64,000 bases of DNA from Owenia fusiformis (Eukaryota; Annelida; Polychaeta; Sabellida; Oweniidae), in NCBI GenBank assembly GCA_903813345.2, contig CAIIXF020000008.1, positions 13,936,822-14,000,821 of the forward strand. Direction: 5' to 3'. Shown here piece by piece: positions 35,901 through 47,900 of the stretch. Below the pieces are notes generated by a model. That model was given only the letters and a program-made list of their open reading frames with translations, was not told the DNA's origin and did no database searches. Position 1 is the stretch's first letter, and each line of letters opens with the position of its first letter. A program made the translations under genes and the position numbers.

Positions 35901-38900
35901 AACTGCCATTGCTTATGTGATACAAATGCTGCTGGAATACCACTCTGAACCTTATCCGATGAGTAAAAACATTTTCTTTCAACCCTCCTTTTCAACTTGG
36001 AGAAAAGGAAGAAAATCACACGAAGCCATATCTAGACTGCAACGTGCATATGGTAGCTGCTCAAGGTCAATAATAGTGAGAATATCTTTGTAGTATTCTT
36101 TGTTCCACTTTATTAATCATATTTTCCTTTTGTCTTAACCATACCTTGTTTTTTTAATTTGTGACGTTTCGTCCAGCATGGTCGCTTGACTTTTTCGAAC
36201 TGCTTGAAGTTGATACTTGATCTTGAGAGTTAATTAGCACTTTATTCCACAAACTTGATAATTCGTGATTGCCTGAGTCTCTATTCATACACTGTTTTTC
36301 TTTCTTTATGTAAATTGCCTCTTTTATCCACCGTTTATTTCTCTGACCTTCATTGTCTATAACCTTGACGTTATCCCAATCAACTACATGTTTGTTCCAC
36401 TTTGATTTCTTTCATGTTCTGCATGAGGGTTGCTTGTCTGATGTAATTTTCTTTGAATTTGACATACATGGCGATCGTCATATGTGACATTATAATTAAA
36501 ACACATTTAATTGTTTGCCAAGTACAAAGGAAGTAAACTAACATGGTTTAACATTCAAAATTCAAAGAATGATAGTGGTCAAGATTTGCGAAACAAGTCG
36601 AATGCCGGCAACATTTAAGGCTGAAAGTTGCCATGTGTGAATACCGTTCCGGGTGGCAGGGTCCCTATATTAAAAACTATCTAGAATACTACATAAAATA
36701 TATCATTTCTCCATGAAATTAATACACAAAGTAGTTAAGTTGTTGGTCTTTATTATTGGAAAGTTTAAAGTAATTTTAACAAGATTAGAGCAGGGCGTCC
36801 AAGACTTTTGGATCACCCCTCGTATATATAGGCAAGCACACAACACTGGGACTAACCAGGGCCCGCTGACATCGCGAGCAATGAGCTCATGTTAGAAGCG
36901 GGGCCTTGAGAGATATAATAAAATTGAAATGTAATACTTTCTGTGAAACTTTAGTGAAACTCAGTACATCTTTATTTCAAAGTACAATGGCTATTTCAAT
37001 CGCAGGGCAGCAACGTTCTTCAACTATAACTATATTTTATCATCTCTCTAGGCCCCGCTTCTAACATGAGCTCATTGCTCGTGATGTCAGCGGGAACTTG
37101 CTCGTGATATTTGGGGCCTGGATAGTCACCGTGATACTAGCAATACAAAGGTTAATTTATTTTACGAAATCTGAAATGTTATAAGGATTTGATCCATTTC
37201 AAATCTAAGGATTCACCCTACATCATCAAAAACAGTATATGTTCATTCATTCTTTATATAGAAACTTTTTAACTAAAAGTAGAATACATCAGCACTTTGA
37301 TATCATAGATAATTCTGATGATATTGAAGAAGAGATTATTAGTCTCAAATAACATATGTAATAATTTCACATTTTATGGTTTGATATCATTCAGTATTTC
37401 TTATTTAATGTTTACTTTTCCTCATCTGTGGTATCATCCGTATCTTCCAGTATGTAGGCCATATTACTTGGCCTAACAATCTGGTTTCCAAACTCCTTCC
37501 TTATGTCAGCTATCAGATCTTCTTTCATCTGCCTTTTCTCTTCATCTGGATTATGAAAAAGGATCATGAGTAACAGAATAATTGGGTCCTTGGAGAAGGG
37601 TTCATAATCGCAATACTTTTGTATATGTCTATAATGTTAATCAATAATTTTTTTTTAATTCTGGAAGCACATTCTTGCAATAAATAGTGTATTGTTCACT
37701 GTTCCTAAGGGAAAGAATATGAACTGGACTGAAATGTAATTTGTAAAGTTGTGCTGGAGATGGATTTTATTAGAGTTGCACTTCTAATGATTAACATATT
37801 AAATACATGTACACGAAACGGCTAAAACAGCACTGTTTAAAGAATTAATGTACATGTACATGTATAATGGTTTACCTGTAAAGTAGGTATGGATGACATC
37901 ACCAATATGTACGTTATCGCATTCATGTATGTAGTATGCAATAGCATTTGAGGCTACATTTAGTTTGCCTTCCTCATCATCAAGCAATGCCTCGCCAGCT
38001 TCTCCAGAGGTGACAGGAATATTCTCATCTTTAACATTAGATGCAGATCCATTTTCATCAATTGGTTTAGCTTCATTGGATTGTACAGCATTGTTCGGTA
38101 AGTCAGATACATCATTTTTGATCGGCACAGCTTCGTTTGATCCCACTGCATTGTTAGGCATGTCACACTTGTCTTTGACATCACTTGGTTTGAAGACTAT
38201 TTCTTCAATCTCTGCTGTTTCAACAGGACCCTCCTCAGTCTGTGTCTCTTGATTCATGGAGAACTTTGTTGGTGATGGCTGTTTGGCTTGGCCTCCATCA
38301 GATGTAAACCATGATTTGATTTTGGCTTTTAATGATGGTGTCTGTTGCTTTGGAACATCTATGGTGGAAATAATTATTTTTGTATATTATATAGCTAAAA
38401 GGCTTAATTCTTTCTTCAATTAGAGAAAGTTGTTATTATCATGATACCATAACAAATCTATTTATAACAAAATAATTGTGCTTACCTCTTTCATCAATAC
38501 ATCTGCTCACTTTCTCAACAAGATCTGGGTCATTTGACTTGAAACGGGGAAGCCATCTCAGGTACTCTGGTACACTAATCGCACCATGTATGATCACTAT
38601 CATCTTAAATGCACCCCTTGTCTCAAAGATTCTATGGATTCCGATTTTGGCTTCAAAGTGACACCAACGACTGTTTTCAAATGCCTCTGTGAGCACAATG
38701 ATCATAGCTTTAGAAGTATTTGCAAAATCTAGGATATTACTGCATACCATAGTTCCAGGTACAAAGTCACGATAGTGGTATACCAATTTATACCCCCTTT
38801 CCTCAATTTCTGTCAACATGGATATTGCCATATCTGAATCTCTACTGGCAGCTACCAGAAGGGCATCAAATTCTAAAAATATTGAATACAAATTTTTGTT

Positions 38901-41900
38901 TTTTTTGACAATATACATAATTGCATAAAAATAGTGTAGTCAGACATGTATTTTGCCTATGTTTCATGGGAGCAAAAATAAAAATGATCAAAGAGTAGTA
39001 ATAAATCAGTGGAGACGCTAATCCCATTTAACGTGTAGTTCAGCAATTGATGTGAAATTAAGAAGCATAATTGCGCATGTCAATAGAAAATATTACTTAG
39101 ACCATATATATATTAATAAACGTCTGCACTGGGTCTTCCTATTAACCTGGTGTTTCAAATTATAAATTACAATAGACAGTATGCTTATTGACGTGATTCT
39201 GCAAACCAGAAATCGCCGTCGACTCCACTGTACATTTACCATAGAATATATGCCAAGACTCAAACAAAACTTGAACTCAAGACGAGAAATTTTTTGTCTC
39301 AATCATATATTATTTCACTTAAGATGGTTACTTTAATACCCAGCATTAGTTTTCTTCTGCAAGTGAATGTATATTGATTTTTGATTTACATTACCATGCT
39401 CGTCAGTGCTGTTATCATCATTTGGCACAGCCAATACATCTGTGTTGTCTGGGGACGAATTTCTTACTGCTTGGAACAATGATGGCTTCATGTACTGCTT
39501 GTATTTCTTTATCATCAGTCTCATTTCCTCTTGCCCATTTCCTATATATTTCAATGAATACTACTCTAAAGTGGACTGGCAAAGAGGGTGATGAAATTTT
39601 AGCAAACTGATGTTTTCATTGTTTCAGAAAGATCTGGTCTAATTTCTAGATATTTTTATATGTAAATGTCTGTAATAATATCCTTGACAGTGGATAGTTA
39701 AACCTACACAAACTCTGAATGTAGTGTACGATACATTAGGTAAATTTACCTGAGAAAATGGTAAAACACAAATTCAAATTTCTTATGTTGTATTTTACTA
39801 TTACCTCGCAATAATACATTCATAGTTTGTTCATCAATAATTGATTTTGTTGTAGGTTTCATGATGAAGAGTAAACAATGAACTAGAATTGAACTAGATA
39901 GTATCAAATAGAGATAAGAAATAAACTACTTATAAGTAATTGTAAACAGTACCCATCACAGGCTGTTCTAGGTGTTCAAATAAACTGTTGTCTTGTGCAT
40001 CAATCATGGTGGCATACTTCAGGATACCTTCTTTCTTCACTTCACCTCCATGTTTCACCACGACAACACTTTTCTCACCACCTGTATTCATTGATAGATG
40101 TAGGGCATATTCAAGTGTATATCTAGTATATGACCCACCTAACTGAGTCTTTGGGGAAATTAGCACAACTGTTAAACAGGATTGGTCTATAGATTCATCT
40201 ATTGAGTTTATCATTATCCCTCTAGGAATTCAATCTCTCTCAGAGAATACCACTTTATATCTACGTCTCTCTATCTTATCAACAACTTCATAAGCAGCAA
40301 CGAAAGCTTCTGAATCACCAGAGTAAGGGAAAATATGGTACCTTTTATAAAGTGGTAAGGGTACCAGTGCCCCATGAGCGCTCTAGCCACCATTTTCTGG
40401 AAGAAATAAATGATTCAAAGCTGAATTGCATAAGAAAATAAAAAACAAACTTCACGAATTGAAATTCCAGATTTTGAAAAAATGAAAAAATGATACTAGT
40501 CTTCGGATAATCCCAATATCTTAAACGTCATATAGGTTATTCTCTATTTTTTGAATGACAAGTGTACCCCATGTGATTGTATGCAGAAATGAATTACTAT
40601 TGACTGAATAGTTGGAAATTCAAAAAGTAACTAAAAACCTGCTCTGGATCTGATTGGAGGAAAATCCAGAATGGTGCTTGTGTCACTAATTCCCCTGGAT
40701 GGTGGAAACCTCAAATTGTGTTCAATTCTGACAGTTGGTTGTTCTGTTGATTTTCTCAATGTGTCAATAATAACAACCCATAAGTTGGTCTCAAGATGTA
40801 TCTAAGTTAAGATAATAAAAAGACTAGCTAGAATAGCCCTCATTAACCATGTTTAAATACATAATAAGTTGTCAATAAGCTATCAAACACATTAAATTGT
40901 CAAATAATATGGGCTCTTAACTGTTGTGAACTATTATGATGGTCATGTGGATTGTGTGATCTCATAATGGATGATTGCTATGCTTCATTAGAAGTGACTG
41001 TTAGGCCCCATGACTGTTTTGTCAAATATCCTGAGGAAAATTGATTTTGCCCCTTTGGTTCATTTTTAACATGTGCAGATCACACACAGGGTGTAATTTT
41101 GTTGATATCTTAGCAATATATTTGTTTAAGATCATGTTTAGTCTGACCAAAGGATCTTACAAACTTAACATAACATTTTATCGGTATGAATTTTATTTTT
41201 CTGAAGATCTCTGCATCTATTGCATTCTCTTACTCAGTCATTTCTGACCATTAGCTTTGCGTCTTAGACTCTGGTAGCACATCTAATGGAGCATGAAAGC
41301 ACCTCCTTTGATATCACACAATTTACACGATTGATTTATTTAATTCTTAAAGCACTTTACAACATATTCAAGATAAAGAAATTAGCGAGATCTTATGAGA
41401 ATTTTATGATCAACCCTCGTGTTACATACCTAGGGAAGCATTTCTATGGAAGTCAATTTGAAAGTTAGGGGCTATATCGTGCCTCGTTTTGATATTAGAT
41501 TTCTTTAATAACCATGACCAAATCATGACGTCATGTCTGATTTCGATCAAATTCTACTCGCACACAGATGTGTGACGTCATTGAAACAAAGTAACCGTGG
41601 GAATAAAGGTATGTAATACAGTACATCAGTTTTGTCACTATGACGTGAAATATGGCTTCATTCTTACCCAAATATAGAGCCTCCCAAGGTCAGCCTGATT
41701 GGGAGAACTCATATTTCACTTCATAGTGACATAACCTCTATATATTCTACTTTAGAATGACTAAATGGCTGGTAAGATAGAGCCAACATGCCCAATACCT
41801 AATCAGCTGTGGAATTTTGATTTTGATTTGACTGTTGATGTCATTAGAGAATGGCTATGCTCCAATCTGATTGGATGAGAGACTCTAATAGTGCATGGTC

Positions 41901-44900
41901 GTGTTAATGTATTATACATGCACTAAGGTACAGCTGGAAAATAACATTTTGGTAAAAAATTGCTATACCTGCACATGTTATTTTCTGGTACACTATAAAG
42001 TACGAAGGCATGTGTTAATTTCCTAATGATACTTTCAGGAAAGTATCATTACATTTTTATGTCCCCACCACATAGTGTGGGGCCATATTGTCGGCCTAGG
42101 CGCGTCCGTCCGTCCGTCCGTCTGTCTGTCCGTCTGTCTGTCCGTCCGTACGTCCGGCAGTTTTCTCCAAAACCGCTACAGATATCACCTTCAAATTTTC
42201 AGGGATAACTTATGAGTGCATACAGATGTGGATGAAAAAAAATTAACTCGATACCTACTTCCTGTCGGCCATTTTGAAGTCAAATGCTGCATTTCTGTTT
42301 AACCGTGGCGCAATTGAATAACGAAATATTTGAAAAGTAGAAGGATTTGCTATATTCGTTTTTATGTCCCCACCACATAGTGTGGGGCCATATTGTCGGC
42401 CTAGGCGCGTCCGTCTGTCTGTCCGTCTGTCTACAGATATCACCTTCACCTTCACCTTCAAATTTTCAGGGATAACTTATGAGTGCATACAGATGTGGAT
42501 GAAAAGAAATTAACTCGATACCTACTTCCTGTCGGCCATTTTGAAGTCAAATGCTAAAATCCTTGTCTGCAAACTTTAAGAAAAACGGCTTCACAGTTGC
42601 TTTTAAAACTTTAACATCTTGTTCAGCTCACTTCATTCTAGATCTGATTAGGTTTTGGACCTGTTAGCTCAGTCATGTCAGCCATTTTGAATGTTTTAAG
42701 AAAAGTTAGCGCACGATAATACTTTGTATCATATTAAATGGTGTTTTTCAGTTTTCATACTTTAACTATTTACTAGCTTTATAAATAATTTCAGGTGTAC
42801 TTTGTTGTAAAAGCCTATGTAATTATTAACAGTAGTTATATGTGATAATTTTGTAAGAAGAAATCAGCAAAAACTCATAATCACTTTTTTATTGTCGGCC
42901 ATTTTGTATTTTTCCGTCCTAAAATCTTGTCTGTAAAGTCTTGTCTACGGGTTTTCAGGTGAACCGTTTGGTAGATCAATTTCAAATTTTCAGGGATGAT
43001 TCTTAGTATGAAAATCTAGATCTGATTAGTTTTTGGGCATTCTGGGTAAATGTCAAGGCAGCCATTTTAGATTTTCCGTCCTAAAATCTAGTCTGTAAAG
43101 TCTTGTCTACGCATTTCCAGGTGAACCGCTTGATAGATCAATTTCAAATTTTCAGGGATGATTCTAAGTATGTAAATCTAGATCTGATTAGTTTTTGGGC
43201 ATTCTGGGTAAATGTCAAGGCAGCCATTTTGGATTTTCCGTCCTAAAATCTTGTCTGTAAAGTCTTGTGTACGCATTTCCAGGTGAACTGTTTGGTAGAT
43301 CAATTTCAAATTTTCAGGGATGATTTTTAGTATGAAAATCTAGATCTGATTAGTTTTTTGGCATTCTGGATAAATGTCAAGGCAGCCATTTTGGATTTTC
43401 CGTCTTAAAATCTTGCCCGTAAAGTCTTGTCTACGCGTTTTTAGGTGAACCGTTTGGTAGATCAATTTCAAATTTTCAGGTATGATTCTTAGTATGAAAA
43501 TCTAGATCTGATTAGTTTTTGGGCATTCTGGGTAAATGTCAAGGCAGCCATTTTGGATTTTGTGTCCTAAAATCTTGTTTGTAAAGTCTTGTCTACGCAT
43601 TTCCAGGTGAACCGTTTGGTAGATCAATTTCATATTTTCAGGGATGATTCTTAGTATGAAAATCTTGAACAGATTAGTTTTTGGCATTCTGGATAAATGT
43701 CAAGGCAGCCATTTTGGATTTTCTGTCCTCAAATATTGTCTGTAAAGTCTTGTTTACAGGTTTTCTGGTTAACTGTGTGACGGATCAATTTCAAATTTTC
43801 AGGGGTGGTTCCTAGTATGAAAATCTAGAACTGACTAATTTTTTGGCATTCTTGGTAAATTTTAAGGTGGCCATGTTGGATTTTCCGTCCTCAAATTGTG
43901 TCGGTAATGTCTTGTCTACTCATTTTTAGGATAACCATTTGACGGGATCACCCATAGGTGGGGACATTTTGTACACATTTGTGTTCTTGTCTTTCAAAGT
44001 TTCCAGACAACACAGGAGCTACCATTGACCTGTTTCCAGGTTTACTAAAAGTAGACGATGTAATGATACTTTCCTGAAAAAAACAAGAAAATATACACTT
44101 GCCTTCATACTTAATTTTGTACCAGAGAATGACATGTGCAGGTATAGCATTTTTTTAAACCTTAACAGTCTTTTTATATCTACATTGTATGTAAAATACT
44201 TAACACCAAACCTTAACTAATATTTTCTTGCCAAATTATAATGGTATCCCTCACTTGAATTTCTGGCAGAAAAAATTAACTTATTTGACTCTAAACCATA
44301 TTGAACCTGACATAGTAATAATGTATTATTTTGATATGTAGCTACGTAGACATAGTCAGATAACAGCAGCAGCTCCTCAACAAGAGCCTAAATTGAGCAT
44401 ATCTTGTATAAATATGGGGCTTATTTTGATGATAAGAAAGGAGGAACCAGGATGCTGAATGGCTTCATATTTCTAACAACTACATGTATACTGATTTATT
44501 TACTGCTATATCTTTTAAAAGTAACTTGACTCTTAGCTGTAATTTCAATTTAATATTCATGACAATGTTGCATGCTTCTAATTTTTGATTAAAGTTAATT
44601 CCTACCTTTAATTAGTGCATAAACCAGCTAATTCACATACAATGTGCGTTGCTTTTTAGAATGGTTTGTAAATACCAAACATTAAAAGGGGATCCCCATC
44701 ATGAATGTCGTGATGAAAGGAGATTTACTTGGATACACATTACCCAGCATATGAATGGGGTGAACATAAAGTCAATTTTTGTTGTATATTGAATTCAGTG
44801 TATTGTTTTTTACACATTTAAATGTCTATTCACAGTTCCACTTCTGTGGGGACAAACTCTACATAGTGACTATATACGTGTAATTGATATATTTGAGCAG

Positions 44901-47900
44901 CATAACCCCCCTATCACACCAAACTAGTTCTTACCCGTTCTTGCCAGTCCTACGGAAACGTCGTAAAACGGGCTCAATCTGGCTGTGGTCGGGAAATATC
45001 TCTAAAATAATTAGCTACTTCGTTCATAATCAGTCTTCAATACGTCCATCTCATTCGCAGTTCGTTCAGGTCGTACCACGATCGGTGTGCAACGTCGTAT
45101 AACGAGTCCCTTCGTCTAGAAGGTCATCATGACCTGATTACAGAACGGTATGGTCGCCATCGAATTTTGAATCGATTCAAAATTCTACAATCACCTTCCC
45201 GTCTGAGAACGTTCATGAAGTTCGTAAATAGACCTTAGAAAGTTGCAGCTATGTTCATTATGTTCGCACATAGTTTAAAACCAGTTTTGAAGAACGCAGT
45301 GGCAACTTGTTTGGTGTGATAGCTATATTTTTGCTAAGTCGTTCATAAGCAGTCTTTAATACGTTCTTACTCAGTTTAAACCCGTTTGCAATTAGTTCTG
45401 CCTCGTTCTCAATACGTCCTCAGACAGTTCAACTCGTTGTAAAAACCTCCCTAGTAGGATTGAAGTATGACGGTTCCGTTCGTAGTACGTCCAGCTCGTC
45501 GTTAGTACGTTGTCACTCGTTCTAATTGTAGAACGTGACGACCACGAGAACATTTTGAGCATGTTCTAAGTTCTAGAGGACCTACTCGTTCGAGTACGTT
45601 CGATGAAGTTTGTAAATAGACCCCAAACAGTTCTAAGTACGTCCAGTCCGTTCGTACACAGTTGAAGCCCGTTTTCGAGAACGTAGTGAGAACTAGTTTG
45701 GTGTGATAGTAGGTTAAGAAACATGATGCAATTTAGGCCCATGTAAAAAGTAAGAAAAAATTGTCATTGTTTTCATATAATTGATAAAGGCTTTGCAAGA
45801 AAGTGTTAAGAATAAGATAAGAATAAGATAACAGGAAGGTTAATTGTTAATATACACCTTGTTGGGTTGCGATATAAATGAAAGCAACCCAATTAGGTGT
45901 ATATTAAAGATTAACCTTCCTGTTATCTCAAAATCTGCTTCGAACCACACCATTTGATTAACATGGGAAATTCCTCCAAGAGAATATTCTAGGGATTAAA
46001 GAATTGGTGCAGTTTACACAATTTGCGAAATTATTGGCATACATGAAACCTATTTAAAACAGCATTTTTATTGTTCCAAAGCCTCGAGCACAATGATTCC
46101 AAGCCCTCTGAAGTTTGAAAAATAAAAATGCCTGGGTGTTAATCCATAGATAATCCTTGAAAATGAGAACTTTTTTTGGGGATTATACGGAGCAATCTTA
46201 TAGTCAATAAAATGTTAAACAGTGTATTGTTGTTTTTCAGATGAAATGCTTAAAAAAACTTCCTTGCTTCATTCTACAAACAACTCGCGGTCCTTTATAT
46301 TTTCTTCATATGGAATGAAAGATGAATATCCACTCTAAATGTATAAGTAATGAAAAGTATTATACCTGGTACATACACGGCAACATGCTGAATTAAGGCT
46401 TTGAAAGGGTGTCAAAAACACTTTGATATACAACTTTTAAAGAACAGTATACATAAAACCATGACGGTGATGCATTAAATCCTTATCTTTACTTCTGAAA
46501 TGTGTATATAATGGCCAACTTAATATTATTCAAGTTTCTAGTCTCTTTAAAAAACTAAGTGATAAGTAAAATCAAAGAAGCAATTCAAAGTATGAATTGC
46601 CCGGCATATAAAATTGTATATGGTATGGTACTTACCAGTCCTTCTGCCTAGAATTGGACTGAAGTTGAAATCCTGTCATTCGCTTTTCAGGTACTATAAC
46701 TTCCGAAGATTTATTTCCCCTCCTCCTGCCCATTTCTCATGCCTTACTGTGAAATCTAGTTCTAATCCAATATATTGTGTTTTTCAGGTACCGTAACTTC
46801 CGAACATTTACCTCCCCTCGTCCTGCCCAGTTCTCTTGCCTTGCTGTTGACTCCAGTGGTGATGTTGTTTGCGCAGGAAGCCTGGACTCATTTGAAATAT
46901 ATGTTTGGTCAATGCAGACAGGACGACTTCTAGATGTGAGTTTTATTAAATGCTAAGTGTAACCTTTACAGTGCCATTGCTAGGACTAAATATGTGTTGA
47001 GTTTTTTAACCGTGAGTTTAATTTAATAAAGATTTTGCAGTCAAACTTGTCTCATCCGAACACCAATACAACCAGCCAAAAGTGTTTAGGAAAACAAGTA
47101 TTCACATTTAAAGGTTTTGAACATGGTTATCTATGGTAGATTCAAATATGGAACCAAAAAATGTTCACAATGAGAGGTTCCAAGAGTAGAGAGGAGGATA
47201 TACAGGTTTTACTGTTTTCCTCAAATAACATCTAAGTATTACTTTAGTACATTACACATAATGGATGTACAGGGTGATCATTAAATAAGATCAACAGTGC
47301 TCTAATTTTTGTAAACATAAATGACTTATGATCACCCTGTATGTTACGGTATTTTAAAAGAGCACATTTCAATTTATTATGTCACTACTAACATATATAT
47401 TATTAAAGTCTCCAACTTTTTTGTGGATGGTGTTCAATGGTCAGTCTACAGCCGTTGGTATCTGTAACAAATGGCAGTTGGTGACATTTTTCATGTTAAT
47501 GCCTTTTTTGACATGATGGTAGCTTAAGGAACCAGCAGTATTTAGATTGAGATTTTTCACGCTGAGAAATATGATTATTTGATTTTATTCTTGAGGTTTT
47601 GTATCAGAAGGATTCCACAATCTACTGTACATTGTATAAAATTGCTTGCATTTCAGGTGTTGTCAGGACATGAAGGACCAATCAGCTCGCTCAGTTTTAG
47701 TCTCAGCACCGCCATCTTGGCTAGTGCATCCTGGGATAAAACAGTGAAATTATGGGATGTGTTTGAACATAAAGGATCAAAAGAAACATTAACACTGAAT
47801 TCAGATGGTAAAATTTATATTTATTATTTATATTGTAATAATATTGATGCCATATTTATATCACTAGACATAATGGACAAAACAAACGAATTTGTGGCAA

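Larger units (their letters stand above)
41950..44160. mobile_element. ~2.2-kb non-autonomous element with ~105-bp inverted ends and satellite-like core
   Basis: Left end TGCTATACCTGCACATGTTAT...TCAGGAAAGTATCATTACAT (about 41970-42057) is matched in inverse at 44050-44150 (ATGTAATGATACTTTCCTGA...ACATGTGCAGGTATAGCA). The interior has no transposase. It contains a GTCCCCACCACATAGTGTGG motif twice (42061, 42364), a TCCG/TCTG microsatellite and a 162-bp tandem array. Confidence 0.75.

Noticed and set aside
40230-40232. TGA as selenocysteine codon in TIR1
   Set aside because: No reason to expect selenocysteine at a BB loop and no SECIS-like structure sought or seen; nonsense mutation or error is simpler.
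42255-42461. Minus-strand frame with RTDRRTR
   Set aside because: Translation of the TCCG/TCTG microsatellite.
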